NCBI RefSeq assembly: GCF_001889165.1
Contig: NZ_CP016020.1
Span: 2,888,501 to 2,952,500 of the forward strand
Length of the DNA: 64,000 nucleotides
Reading direction: 5' to 3'
Source: Bacillus weihaiensis
GTDB taxonomy: Bacteria > Bacillota > Bacilli > Bacillales > Bacillaceae
The position numbers were made by a program, and so were the translations under genes. Under the pieces are notes generated by a model that saw only the letters and a list, made by a program, of their open reading frames with translations, was not told the DNA's origin and did not search any database. Shown here piece by piece: positions 1 through 8,664 of this stretch (its first letter is position 1; every line of letters starts with the position of its first letter).

Positions 1-104
1 TTATTTCTATATTTTCACTATGAAAACGAGTCATTTTAAAATATTTTATACCATTTATGGAGAATGTAACATGTATATCATGTTGCCTAAAAGGAGAAAA
101 AATT

Positions 105-806
105 ATGGACATTATAGAGCAGATACTTAGACTAGTCATAGCTTTCTCCTCCCTATTAATTTTAACGAAAATTATGGGGAGAAAAGAGATCTCCGAAATG
201 ACATTTATTAATTTTGTGTCGGGAATTGCACTTGGAACGATGGGAGCATCTCTAGCTGTCAATTCAGCTGTAAGCATACGAAATGGGGTCATTGCCCTTA
301 TTGCCTGGAGTACATTCACAGTCATCTTAGGCTTTGTTGACATAAAATCGAAAAAAGCGCGTGAAGTGCTACAAGGAAAACCCGTTATCCTTGTTAAAAA
401 TGGGCAGATTCTTGAGCATGAAATGCGGAAGGTTCGATTAGATATTGATGAACTAACTGCCTTATTAAGGCAAAAAGATGTTTTCTCTATTACAGAAGTG
501 GACTTTGCTATTTTTGAAACAGATGGTCGTTTATCTGTTATGAAAAAAGAAAACCAACAACCACTTACAAAAGGTGATATGAATATAGCCACTAATAAAC
601 CAGTTTTCCCGATTCCTACAGAAGTAATTGCCGATGGACGAATTATTTCAGCAAATCTTAAAAATATAAATACAGATGAACATTGGTTAAAGGATAAAAT
701 TCTTCATGCAGGGAATCCACCTATTTCAAGTATTTTTTATGCGGAAGTTCAGAAAGATGGAAGTTTATATCTAGACCTTAAGAAAGATTATTTACCAAAT
801 AAATGA
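105..806 (+). CDS. DUF421 (YetF/YcaP-type) membrane protein
   Basis: A 233-residue protein. The N-terminal ~80 residues are hydrophobic and form about three membrane spans. A soluble YetF-like domain follows, with the typical run GKPVILVKNGQI near residue 90 and the later segment VRLDIDELTALLRQ. The family is widespread in Bacillus, often in several copies and sometimes spore-associated; its biochemical role is not established. I chose the ATG at 105 because AAGGAG at 91-96 sits at normal spacing. The in-frame upstream ATG at 57 has no ribosome site and would add a Cys-rich, non-family leader. The gene is co-directional with the next one, 60 bp away, where a separate promoter is possible. Confidence 0.85.
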   Translation: MDIIEQILRLVIAFSSLLILTKIMGRKEISEMTFINFVSGIALGTMGASLAVNSAVSIRNGVIALIAWSTFTVILGFVDIKSKKAREVLQGKPVILVKNGQILEHEMRKVRLDIDELTALLRQKDVFSITEVDFAIFETDGRLSVMKKENQQPLTKGDMNIATNKPVFPIPTEVIADGRIISANLKNINTDEHWLKDKILHAGNPPISSIFYAEVQKDGSLYLDLKKDYLPNK

Positions 807-814
807 AAAAAACA

Positions 815-843
815 TTGACCAATAAGAACGAATGTTCTACGAT
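815..843 (+). promoter_or_regulatory. Candidate sigma-A promoter before the SAP-domain gene
   Basis: TTGACC at 815-820 and TACGAT at 838-843 are separated by exactly 17 bp and lie just upstream of the AGGAGGTGA ribosome site at 855-863. Seen by eye only; the -10 box is imperfect. Confidence 0.35.
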
Positions 844-866
844 TAGATTATCGAGGAGGTGATTTA

Positions 867-1439
867 ATGAGGCCGACCCTTACAAAGGATATCAATCAAC
901 AAGAATTTAAGGACTACTATTGGTTAAAGAAAGAACTACAGGCATTTTGCCGTGAACACGGCTTAAAACAATCAGGTTCAAAGAATGAATTAACCGAGGC
1001 TATTGTTTCATTTTTAGAAACAGGGCAAGTGCCTACACCTATCAAGAAAAAAAGGCTCTCTACTAGGTCTAGGTCCACCCAATCAGAAATTTTATCTCTC
1101 CAAACCGTCATTACAGAAAATCATCGATGCAGTCAAGAAGTAAGAGCCTTTTTCAAATCAATCATCCCGAACTTTCACTTTTCCACTCATATTCAACATT
1201 ACTTTAAAACACATGCAGGGTGCACCTACCAAGATGCTGTTGCAGCCTGGTATGAAGAAGAAACGCGAAAAAAAGACCCTTCTTACAAACGGCAAATTGG
1301 ACAACAATTTGAATATAATCAATTCATCAGAGATTTTTTTGCAGATGAAAAAAATAGAGATACATCTAAAAAGGAAGCAATTGAAGCATGGAAACTACTT
1401 AAATCACTTCCTGGTCATAACAAATATCAAAAAAGCTAA
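867..1439 (+). CDS. SAP-domain / DUF6434-like cytoplasmic protein
   Basis: A 190-residue basic protein. Residues ~15-55 look like a SAP motif (LKKELQAFCREHGLKQSGSK followed by a helix), a fold usually associated with nucleic-acid binding. The C-terminal half, with HIQHYFKTHAGCTYQDAVAAW and a second similar stretch near QFIRDFFADEKNRDTSKKEA, resembles the DUF6434 domain. The start follows an excellent GAGGAGGTGA site at 853-862. It ends 3 bp before the convergent thiM stop codon with no obvious hairpin between, so the two transcripts probably overlap at their 3' ends. Family assignment is from memory of similar Bacillus proteins; function unknown. Confidence 0.7.
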   Translation: MRPTLTKDINQQEFKDYYWLKKELQAFCREHGLKQSGSKNELTEAIVSFLETGQVPTPIKKKRLSTRSRSTQSEILSLQTVITENHRCSQEVRAFFKSIIPNFHFSTHIQHYFKTHAGCTYQDAVAAWYEEETRKKDPSYKRQIGQQFEYNQFIRDFFADEKNRDTSKKEAIEAWKLLKSLPGHNKYQKS

Positions 1440-1442
1440 CAT

Positions 1443-2246
1443 TTATACTTTAACTAGTTTTATTGATTCACAAATCTCTTTATCAACTTGATAAAGTTGA
1501 TTTAACAATTCAACCTGAAATCTACCCGGACCTTTTTCAGCAGCTATTTTTGCTGCAAGTTCCGCTGCGATACCGTACACTACTGCCGCAGATACCGTAG
1601 CTTTTAAAAAATTCTGTTCACAGGCACAAAATGCTCCAACAATCGAGCTTAATAAACACCCCGTTCCCGTTACTTTCGTTAACATAGGGTGACCATTTTC
1701 GACCATATATGTTTCCAATCCATTTGTAATGACATCCGTTTTACCAGTTATCATAATAGTTGTTTTAAGAGTACGTGCTGCTTTTTTAGCAAGGGCTACC
1801 ACATCACCAGTTCCATCACCAGCATCTACACCTTTGATAGTCCACTCATCACCAATTAAGTTTGCTACTTCGGCTGCATTTCCCCTTATAACTGCAATCT
1901 TCAATTCGTTTGCAATCTTAAATGCTGTCTCCGTACGGTATGGAGTAGCACCTACACCTACTGGATCAAATACAATTGGAACCTCATGAATATTTGCAGA
2001 CTTCCCTGCAATCATCATTGCTTCAACTACATCTTTTGTAAGAGTTCCCATATTAAGAACAAGTGAATCTGCAATTTTGGCCATATCAGCTACTTCTTCC
2101 TTAGCATAGGCCATTACAGGTGAAGCACCTATGGCTAATAATCCATTAGCCGTAAAATTTGTCACAACTACGTTTGTAATATTATGAACCAGCGGTGTTT
2201 GTTCTCTTAACCTTTTTAGCGTTAGTACACTTGTTTCGGCATTCAT
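1443..2246 (-). CDS. thiM: Hydroxyethylthiazole kinase
   Basis: A 267-residue full-length ThiM. It phosphorylates 4-methyl-5-(2-hydroxyethyl)thiazole in the thiamine salvage pathway in the cytoplasm. Diagnostic segments are [27 protein letters not shown] at the N terminus (substrate pocket), [14 protein letters not shown] (ATP/thiazole site) and [11 protein letters not shown], which holds the catalytic Cys near residue 194. The gene stands alone here: thiE, thiD and tenA are not beside it. I saw no TPP-riboswitch core upstream, so control is probably by another route or constitutive. The ribosome site AAAGGTGG lies ahead of the ATG. Confidence 0.95.
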   Translation of the reverse strand: MNAETSVLTLKRLREQTPLVHNITNVVVTNFTANGLLAIGASPVMAYAKEEVADMAKIADSLVLNMGTLTKDVVEAMMIAGKSANIHEVPIVFDPVGVGATPYRTETAFKIANELKIAVIRGNAAEVANLIGDEWTIKGVDAGDGTGDVVALAKKAARTLKTTIMITGKTDVITNGLETYMVENGHPMLTKVTGTGCLLSSIVGAFCACEQNFLKATVSAAVVYGIAAELAAKIAAEKGPGRFQVELLNQLYQVDKEICESIKLVKV

Positions 2247-2921
2247 ATGTAAACCACCTTTTCTAAACGATTAATTCTTTCTACTTTACCTAAGGCCTAG
2301 TACTGACACAATGGCTAGTATATCAAGCAGTATATCTCAAGAGAGACTAGCAGAAAAAAATATTCTGCTCTTGGAATTTCAGCTGGGATTGTAGCACACA
2401 CATCGCTTCCCACTTTTGAACTTTCACTTGTTTTAGCACAATCTGTTCTCTATGTTTAATCTGATAAAAATAATTGGGCCCATTACTAGATCTATTTAGG
2501 CAAATCATTCTTATATAAAAATCTTTTTGCAAGGCCTCTCAAATATAACTTATCCAAAGATTGTACGCTTTTTCTTAGCTTTTTCCCACAATTGGTTAAA
2601 GTTAAAACAGGAACGATACATTCTATGCCATTTATTATGTTAGGATTAACTTTTACATTAACTGGTGGCCTTTCGTCCATCCTTACTGCAAACTTCTCTT
2701 TTAATTAAGAAAAAATAAAGATGAGTACTTTATTACATTGAGTAACTTAATTTATTTTTAATGCTATAGGCGTTAAGCTGTAACAATCCTAAACAAGCTC
2801 TTAGTCAACATTCAGCATGAGACCTCTTTATAGATTCTTTATTCTTACTTATAACTTTCATCTTATGAAGTGAGCTTTTTCGGGCATAATAAGTGTACTT
2901 AATCTATTGTGAGGTGCACTT
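2247..2921. other. Intergenic region, no recognisable gene
   Basis: This 675-bp gap separates the divergent thiM and the GvpU-like gene. Two overlapping short minus-strand frames (2492-2680 and 2347-2532) have no ribosome sites and no similarity I recognise; together they could be a decayed gene. A small inverted repeat, AGCAGAA/TTCTGCT, lies at 2350-2370. Confidence 0.4.
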
Positions 2922-2923
2922 AT
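2889..2923 (+). promoter_or_regulatory. Hairpin covering the gvpU-like start codon
   Basis: ATAAGTGTAC at 2889-2898 can pair with GTGCACTTAT at 2914-2923 (ten pairs, one G-U). The stem covers the first two bases of the ATG, and the GAGG ribosome site lies at the loop/stem border. This would limit translation initiation unless opened. Inference from base pairing only. Confidence 0.35.
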
Positions 2924-3347
2924 GGCGGGTAAAAATAAAGAGCAAAAAGAAATGAGTACGGATGATGCGATCATCTTAATGCTGTTAGATTTAGTTGAGA
3001 AAGACGGCATTGAACTTGAATTAACGCTAACCATTAAAGGAGCTACTGTTAGCGGGACTCTGATTAGTGCAACAGATTATTATGAGGGAGTAACGGATGC
3101 AGCCAAACAAAATCAGGATAAAACGATGGCTAAAATCATTGCTAAGAAATTTAATGACTTAAAAGAAGAATACGCCAAACAAAAAAGTGAAGAAGCTGAA
3201 GAAGAAAGCACTCCTCTCACATTCATCCATCTTAAGGATGCATTTATTTCAGGCCAACAACCTCCCACCTCTTCCACTCAAGCTGGGCAGTGGTGGAGAG
3301 GTAGAATCGCAGCAATAGACAGCTTCACAGTCCATCTACTCGGCTAA
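2922..3347 (+). CDS. GvpU-like gas-vesicle accessory family protein (orphan)
   Basis: A 141-residue soluble protein resembling the GvpU family first known from the Bacillus megaterium gas-vesicle cluster. Common points are an N-terminal helix, the strand pair LELTLTIKGATVSGTLISA at residues ~28-47, an acidic Lys/Glu helical middle (residues ~70-95), and a C-terminal FIHLKDAFIS...WWRGRIAAIDSFTVHLLG stretch. No gvp structural genes are in the window, so a gas-vesicle role is doubtful. The ribosome site GAGGTG is moderate and partly buried in a hairpin that includes the start codon. A palindromic element follows the stop codon. Confidence 0.65.
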   Translation: MAGKNKEQKEMSTDDAIILMLLDLVEKDGIELELTLTIKGATVSGTLISATDYYEGVTDAAKQNQDKTMAKIIAKKFNDLKEEYAKQKSEEAEEESTPLTFIHLKDAFISGQQPPTSSTQAGQWWRGRIAAIDSFTVHLLG

Positions 3348-3360
3348 ATGGTGATGTAAT

Positions 3361-3407
3361 GAGGCTGGGACAAAACACAAAGAGCCAGGCACTTCTGTCC
3401 CAGCCTC
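3361..3407. repeat. Short palindromic element (family B, internally deleted)
   Basis: This 47-bp copy keeps both 12-bp outer arms (GAGGCTGGGACA ... TGTCCCAGCCTC) and one GCCAGGCAC core but lacks the ~70-bp centre found in the 120-bp copies. It lies 13 bp after the GvpU-like stop codon and 4 bp from the convergent MFS stop, so it can act as a bidirectional terminator. Confidence 0.85.
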
Positions 3408-3411
3408 AGAA

Positions 3412-4584
3412 TCATGATACTTCTTTCACCACACGAACTTCACTTTTCTTTTCCTTTAGGTAAAAAAGTATAAAACCTATAAAGCCTATAAAGGATGAAA
3501 TAGCCAATAGACTATAAAGCAAGGTCCCACCGTATTTTTCAAAGATTATTCCACCAATTGATGAACCTAAAATCCCTGTGACCCCAAAACAAATTCCAAC
3601 AAAAACCATGTGACCTGAAGCTTGCAGCTCCTCTGGTACAATTTGATATAAATATTCCAAGGCACCTAAGAAGATGACTGCAAAGCATACACCATGTAAT
3701 ACTTGTATCATCAATAACATAGTAGGATCTGACGCAAAAGCTGTTAAAATCCAGCGAATACAATACAGAAACGCAGCGACGATTATATAGATGATTGGAT
3801 TTGATGGACGAAACCATTTAGCACTCAAATAAAACAATAATGCTTCACTTGAAACACCTATAAACCATATCCATCCAACAAGCATTTCATTACCGCCTAT
3901 TTCAAGTAAATATAAACTAATAAAAGAATCACTTGTTCTATGTGTAAGCAATACTAACGAAACTAAAAAGAAAAAAAGCAATAGAGTAGGATTTTTGAGA
4001 AATACCCCCATATCCTTGTAGTTTACTTTTTTACTTCCCCCTTTTACATCACTTAGAACTAAGGATAATAAACAAGTTGAAACAGCAAAAAATGTAATTG
4101 GGATGACAAGAAAGTCAATTCCATATTCAGAAAGTAAAAAGCCACTGAACAAAGAAACGATTGCAAATCCAATAGATCCCCACATCCTAATTGACCCAAA
4201 TGTAACAGAGTGAATAATCGACTGTCTTTTCGCAAGATTATCTGCTAATGGATTAACAGGTGAAAAAAAGAAAAAGAAAAATGATCCTGCAATAAGAATC
4301 CAAGTGAATGAATTCAGTTGAAAAAGCCACGTAACACTTAGTACAAATCCAACTAAACAGGCAAATAACACTTTTTTCACCGTTTTATACTTATCACTTG
4401 CATAGCCCCAAATCGGTTGAGCCACTAGACCTACGAAGGGACCTATCGCTAAGAACCATCCAATTTGAGAACTTGATAGACCTTTATGCTGAAAATATAT
4501 CGGTAAAAAACTAACAACCATTGAACCAATTGCACTGACAAAGAACATAAACATCCTTAAAGGAAGTAGTTGATTTGAAATCAT
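3412..4584 (-). CDS. MFS transporter, YwbF/PPP-like (MFS_1_like)
   Basis: A 390-residue integral membrane carrier with about 12 hydrophobic helices. The segment IWGYASDKYKTVKKVLF near residue 60 matches the loop 2-3 signature of the major facilitator superfamily. The early residues RMFMFFVSAIGSMVVSFLPIYFQHKGLS and the acidic-free helices resemble Bacillus YwbF and the phenylpropionate-permease-like branch. The substrate cannot be read from sequence; nucleosides, sugars or aromatics are all possible. The start follows AAAGGAAT. It is transcribed alone, divergent from the SpoIID-like gene, and ends at a palindromic element. Confidence 0.85.
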   Translation of the reverse strand: MISNQLLPLRMFMFFVSAIGSMVVSFLPIYFQHKGLSSSQIGWFLAIGPFVGLVAQPIWGYASDKYKTVKKVLFACLVGFVLSVTWLFQLNSFTWILIAGSFFFFFFSPVNPLADNLAKRQSIIHSVTFGSIRMWGSIGFAIVSLFSGFLLSEYGIDFLVIPITFFAVSTCLLSLVLSDVKGGSKKVNYKDMGVFLKNPTLLLFFFLVSLVLLTHRTSDSFISLYLLEIGGNEMLVGWIWFIGVSSEALLFYLSAKWFRPSNPIIYIIVAAFLYCIRWILTAFASDPTMLLMIQVLHGVCFAVIFLGALEYLYQIVPEELQASGHMVFVGICFGVTGILGSSIGGIIFEKYGGTLLYSLLAISSFIGFIGFILFYLKEKKSEVRVVKEVS

Positions 4585-4924
4585 TAAGAAAAAATTCCTT
4601 TGTAATAGATTTATAAGAGCTTAGATAACTTATACTCTTATAGTGATTTAGTTTGTTATTTTAGTTATTTATTTGTTAGTTTATTATAAAACATTTTTAG
4701 CTTTTCTGTAAGGAATATGTTTTCAATTCGCAATTGCTTTTCCCTAAATATGCACTAGACAAAACGTTATATCTACTGTCGTTGATCTAGACTTAAGCCA
4801 AACTTAACGCTTAAAGTTCTTGATTATTTATTGACATGGTTTTCCCTTTAATATCCTGTTGTTTACAAGCAATCCTCTCATATATGATTTCTATGAACCT
4901 ATTAAATGATGAGGAGAACCTAAA
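4585..4924. other. Divergent promoter region, MFS carrier and SpoIID-like gene
   Basis: 340 bp of AT-rich DNA. A TTGACA at 4831-4836 points toward the SpoIID-like gene but no well-spaced -10 box follows (TATCCT only 15 bp away). No further structure was recognised. Confidence 0.35.
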
Positions 4925-6805
4925 TTGAAAAAATCCTTCCTTATTTTTTTCCTACTAGTATTAATAGTTACTAGCATTCTTCCCCCTCCTGTCGTTGAGG
5001 CACTGGCATCTGAACCAACCATTCAGGTTAAGCTTAAAAATTATATTGGAAACAGAACACAATTAACAGTAACCGTACAAGGTGACTTTCAAATTGAATC
5101 CAATCAAGTAAAGTTGACAAATGGTAAAACATACATCATTAAAGTCGAGTCAGGACAGCTACACCTGTATGAGGGAGCGAATAAACTTCTTATCACGAAT
5201 CGCCTCCATCTTATACCTATGACTTATACAAGTTACCTTACAATCAATAATAGGCCCTATTTAGGAGCTTTCCATTTTGAAGTTGAAAACTCTCTTTATA
5301 TTCGTCCTACTAATACCGTATATTTAGAAGATTATTTAAAGGGTGTTGTTCCGTTTGAAATGATGGCAAGCTGGCCTATTGAAGCACTTAAGGCCCAAGC
5401 TATTGCAGCCCGAACCTATGCTGCTAGCTATTTAAACAAAAACATCGATGATACGATTTCCTATCAAGTCTATGGTGGATATGATTGGCATCCGAATAGC
5501 TCCAAAGCAGTTAATGAAACATATGGTGAGGTTTTAAAAAAGAATAATTATCTTATTAGTACTGTCTTTTCTGCCAGCAATGGTGGCAAAACAGAATCAA
5601 ATGCAAATGCCTGGGGCAGTATCGCACTCTCCTATTTACCAATTAAAGAGGATCCTTATGATGCGAGAACAAATTGGAACTTCACCCTACACAAAAAACA
5701 AATTCAGCTAGAAGGGCTTGATTTGATAAACTCTTCTTTATGGTGGAATACAACAAAGGAAAAGGATGAACAGCTAGCTACCTCTATTAAGCTATGGCTA
5801 CAACAAAACGGGCACCAAGGAAAGGACCTAAAAATCATGTCCATTCCTAAGCTGTCCTTGCACAGCCCTACCTCTGGTGGGAGAGTTTCAAAAGGGGACA
5901 TCACCATTGAATATTTCATTAAAGATCATGTAGATTCTTCTGGGAAGCTAGTTCTTCAAAAGCTCGAGCTTCAAAACAGCTCTGCTGCAAAGTTAAGAGC
6001 TATGATTGGAAACCGTGTGATGTTAAGTTATTATGTGACAAATGTAGGGGAAACTACAGATACACATTCTGTTTTTGGTCTTGGTGACGGACACGGAGTT
6101 GGCCTAAGTCAATGGGGAGCAAAAAATCGAGCAGATGCAGGTCATACTTACAAAGAGATCTTAGGATTTTATTACGAAGGGGCTACCCTGCATATCGATT
6201 ATAAAGAAAGAGTGAATCATGTTCCATCCGTAGAAAATACAACTGTTCATAAACCAGCACCAGTGGCAATTAGCCCTAAACCACAGACATCAGAACCGAA
6301 AAAAATCGTTGATAAAACTCCTCCAATCATTAGTCAAGTGAAAACAACGGTTGATCAAAAGAAAAAGAATCTAACACTATCATTTAAGTTAAATGAAGCA
6401 TCAAAAGTCACACTCTATCTAAAAGATTCAAAAGGAAACATTCTTCACTATGTGATGAAAGGGAATCCTGTTCATGCAGGAACCGTCGTAAAGGCATATG
6501 ACATCACTAAGCTTGCAAATGGAACCTATAAAGCAGGAATCATCTCTGTGGATCCTAATGGAAATCAGGCCTCCACTGCCACCTCGTTTGTAGTTAAACA
6601 TTCGCCAACTACTTTAACGAAAGCAAAAACTGGGAAGGTAACAGCTAGCAAATTACATGTACGATCCTCTGGCTCCACAAAGGCAATTGTGATTGGTTCA
6701 CTAAAGAAAAATCAAACTGTGACCATTCTTTCAACATCAGGCTCTTGGCATAAAATTAAATATGGAAAAAGCTATGGATATGTTGCTAAGATCTATGTGA
6801 AATAA
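4925..6805 (+). CDS. Secreted SpoIID/LytB-domain protein with C-terminal SH3 domain
   Basis: A 626-residue exported protein starting at TTG behind GAGGAG. Residues 1-29 form a signal peptide. The SpoIID/LytB catalytic region spans roughly residues 130-435 and includes YLKGVVPFEMMASWP, where the Glu matches the lytic-transglycosylase acid of SpoIID, then EALKAQAIAARTYAAS, and GLGDGHGVGLSQWGA further on. A Pro-rich linker (~440-465), an Ig-like beta domain (~465-560) and a bacterial SH3 domain (~565-626, KLHVRSSGSTKAIVIGSLKK) follow. It probably acts on peptidoglycan outside the cell. It is monocistronic and far from a spoIIQ/spoIIID setting, so it is more likely a LytB-type wall protein than the engulfment protein SpoIID. 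Confidence 0.88.
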   Translation: MKKSFLIFFLLVLIVTSILPPPVVEALASEPTIQVKLKNYIGNRTQLTVTVQGDFQIESNQVKLTNGKTYIIKVESGQLHLYEGANKLLITNRLHLIPMTYTSYLTINNRPYLGAFHFEVENSLYIRPTNTVYLEDYLKGVVPFEMMASWPIEALKAQAIAARTYAASYLNKNIDDTISYQVYGGYDWHPNSSKAVNETYGEVLKKNNYLISTVFSASNGGKTESNANAWGSIALSYLPIKEDPYDARTNWNFTLHKKQIQLEGLDLINSSLWWNTTKEKDEQLATSIKLWLQQNGHQGKDLKIMSIPKLSLHSPTSGGRVSKGDITIEYFIKDHVDSSGKLVLQKLELQNSSAAKLRAMIGNRVMLSYYVTNVGETTDTHSVFGLGDGHGVGLSQWGAKNRADAGHTYKEILGFYYEGATLHIDYKERVNHVPSVENTTVHKPAPVAISPKPQTSEPKKIVDKTPPIISQVKTTVDQKKKNLTLSFKLNEASKVTLYLKDSKGNILHYVMKGNPVHAGTVVKAYDITKLANGTYKAGIISVDPNGNQASTATSFVVKHSPTTLTKAKTGKVTASKLHVRSSGSTKAIVIGSLKKNQTVTILSTSGSWHKIKYGKSYGYVAKIYVK

Positions 6806-6806
6806 A

Positions 6807-6834
6807 AGAACCTATGTGATGGGTTCTTTTTTTT
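6807..6834 (+). terminator. Rho-independent terminator of the SpoIID-like gene
   Basis: The stem AGAACC/GGGTTCT with an 8-base loop is followed by eight T residues, starting 2 bp after the stop codon. Confidence 0.85.
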
Positions 6835-7123
6835 ACATTGCATCCAAACAAGCCAACTACGCACACTAGGTAAAGAACAAATAATAACGGCGGCAGCTTC
6901 CTAGGTAGAATTCGATATACCATGTATGGCAAGATAGGCATTATCAATAGGTCTACTTCATTTTCCTGTTAATGTGTGAATGATCAAAAGGAAAATATAG
7001 ATGAAAATAGGGAATAAAAAAATAGAGGAAACGGGAAAATTGACTGAAATGAAAGCCTACCATTCATTCTCTAGAAGGAATATGTGTATATCTAGCGAAT
7101 TAAATGGAAATGAGGTGAATATT

Positions 7124-7417
7124 TTGATACTGGAAGCTGTTATGCTTAATGTAAAGGTAAATCAGATGAAAGAATATGAGGCGGCAATAAGTCAAGCATC
7201 TAGCATTATTTCATCGATGAACGGGTATCTTTCCCATGAACTTCACCGTTGTATTGAGGAGGAAGGCAAGTATCTGCTTTTAGTAAAATGGGAGACTTTA
7301 GAGGATCACACTATTGGGTTTAGACAATCTGCGGAATACCAAGAGTGGCGGAATCTACTTCATCACTTTTATGATCCATTTCCTACTGTCGAACATTTTG
7401 TTGAAGTAATTCTTTAA
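7124..7417 (+). CDS. Antibiotic-biosynthesis-monooxygenase (ABM) domain protein
   Basis: A 97-residue protein of the dimeric alpha/beta-barrel ABM family. It shows the features MILEAVMLNVK at the N terminus, YLSHELHRCIEEEGKYLLLVKWE in the middle and HHFYDPFPTVEHF at the C terminus. Family members are cofactor-free quinol-type monooxygenases or haem-degrading enzymes; the substrate here cannot be told. I chose the TTG at 7124 because GAGGTGA at 7112-7118 precedes it and the resulting length matches the family. An ATG at 7001 would add 41 unrelated residues. It is alone between the SpoIID-like gene and a palindromic element. Confidence 0.8.
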   Translation: MILEAVMLNVKVNQMKEYEAAISQASSIISSMNGYLSHELHRCIEEEGKYLLLVKWETLEDHTIGFRQSAEYQEWRNLLHHFYDPFPTVEHFVEVIL

Positions 7418-7430
7418 AATAAACGAAAAA

Positions 7431-7550
7431 GAGGCTGGGACAGAAGTGCCTGGCACCTTATCGTAACGACTATATGTACGCACTGATTTATCTAGTGCAC
7501 ACAATAGTTTGTATCGGAGGGTGCCTGGCTCTTTGTTTTGTCCCAGCCTC
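7431..7550. repeat. 120-bp palindromic element (family B, full copy)
   Basis: Outer arms GAGGCTGGGACA/TGTCCCAGCCTC, two inner GTGCCTGGC cores and a self-complementary centre. Orientation is opposite to the copies at 23021, 31649 and 51771. It lies 13 bp after the ABM stop and 14 bp before the convergent YteA-like stop, a bidirectional terminator position. A reading frame running through it is an accident of the repeat. Confidence 0.9.
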
Positions 7551-7564
7551 TTCCCATTTCGTTC

Positions 7565-8143
7565 TTATCCTTTTTTGTTACCTTCTAAGTCTGTAACTCC
7601 ATATTGTTCGTACTCTTCTGTATATCCTTCTGTGTCCCTTTTCTTTTCGTATTCCACTTCATCACTTAGAAAATCAGACGGTGTTTCGCTTGTCCCATAT
7701 GCTGCAACTTCTTCAAATGAATCCAATCGATCATTTCTTTGTTCACCATTTTCCATTGATTGTGATAAAACATCCTCTTCAACGGGACGATCACTGCTTT
7801 TTGAATCATTCATTGCATGATGTTGACAATAAAGCGTTGTTGGTATTGCTTCTAGTCTTTCATATGAGATAGGTTCCCCACAAGCTTTACATATCCCATA
7901 AGTTCCCTCTTTCATTGCTTGAAGAGCTTCTTCATGCTTCTTCACTTCCGCTTGCCTATGCTCGTTCATTGTTAATTGAGTTTGCTTGTCCGTTAATTCG
8001 GTACCTAAGTCTGCGGGATGGTTATCATAAGTAGAAAGTTCACTTGTACTGTCTGCTTTAAGCTCTCCATCCGTTCTTTTTAATTGGTGTAACTCTTTTA
8101 CTACAATCTGTTTTAGTGTCGAAAGTTGGTTTGATGTTAACAT
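7565..8143 (-). CDS. YteA-like TraR/DksA-family zinc-finger protein
   Basis: A 192-residue protein. Residues ~1-80 form an alpha-helical region, the motif CKACGEPISYERLEAIPTTL followed by YCQHH gives a C-x2-C...C-x2-H zinc finger near residues 100-120, and a long acidic tail follows. This is the architecture of the Bacillus YteA family of sporulation-associated DksA/TraR-like proteins. Whether it binds RNA polymerase is unknown. I placed the start at 8143 because AGGAGTGG precedes it; a longer frame adds 26 non-family residues including a Cys pair. Gene and downstream element share the 3' boundary with the convergent ABM gene. Confidence 0.8.
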   Translation of the reverse strand: MLTSNQLSTLKQIVVKELHQLKRTDGELKADSTSELSTYDNHPADLGTELTDKQTQLTMNEHRQAEVKKHEEALQAMKEGTYGICKACGEPISYERLEAIPTTLYCQHHAMNDSKSSDRPVEEDVLSQSMENGEQRNDRLDSFEEVAAYGTSETPSDFLSDEVEYEKKRDTEGYTEEYEQYGVTDLEGNKKG

Positions 8144-8247
8144 ACTACCACTCCTAAAAGTCATCGTTGCTATTTCATACCCCTTCTTAAGGAATGAAAA
8201 ACAACGAGAACACAGCTCCAATAGGAAATGAAGCTAAGGAAGATTCT

Positions 8248-8664
8248 TCAAGCCTTCTCTTCCTTCATCTTCTTGTTATATTCTAGCTCTTTCAAGTAGG
8301 CCACATAATTCGTTTTATCCTCTAGTTCCCTCTCTAGATATCCTAAGTATGCGAAAAGAAGACTTATATCCTTAGATAGTTCTCCTTCTTCATGAATATA
8401 TTTTTCCCTAATTTTCTTCACTTCTCTTTTGACAATCCATCGCTCATTCCGAGTGTCCTCTTCTTTTATATCAAATACATCTACCTCATCACTTTCTACA
8501 AGTTCTATTCCCATAAACCGTTTTGTTGAATAGTTATCACTACTTATGGAGTAAACATATTTTTGCTCCTCTAGCTCTTTTAGAGCATCCGGATGAATGT
8601 TCATTGTTTTTGGAATAATGTCTTGATTTACAATAAATTCTTTTAACCGAAGTACAACGTCCAT
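8248..8664 (-). CDS. Hypothetical protein, 138 residues, helical and charged
   Basis: Not recognised. The protein is soluble and rich in Glu, Lys and Tyr. The first 40 residues contain RLKEFIVNQDIIPKTMNIHPD; the C-terminal third is a predicted amphipathic helix pair (LLFAYLGYLERELEDKTNYV, then KELEYNKKMKEE) that could be a coiled coil. The start follows GGGAGGATT, a strong ribosome site. It lies ~100 bp upstream of the YteA-like gene on the same strand, so they may be co-transcribed. No signal peptide or membrane span. Confidence 0.6.
   Translation of the reverse strand: MDVVLRLKEFIVNQDIIPKTMNIHPDALKELEEQKYVYSISSDNYSTKRFMGIELVESDEVDVFDIKEEDTRNERWIVKREVKKIREKYIHEEGELSKDISLLFAYLGYLERELEDKTNYVAYLKELEYNKKMKEEKA

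Noticed and set aside
2247-2350. TPP riboswitch before thiM
   Set aside because: I looked for the CTGAGA and ACCTGATCTGG-type cores on the minus strand and did not find them.
7509-7820. Plus-strand frame of 103 codons
   Set aside because: Antisense to the YteA-like gene and begins inside a repeat; composition is Ser/Phe/Tyr-rich, typical of a shadow frame.
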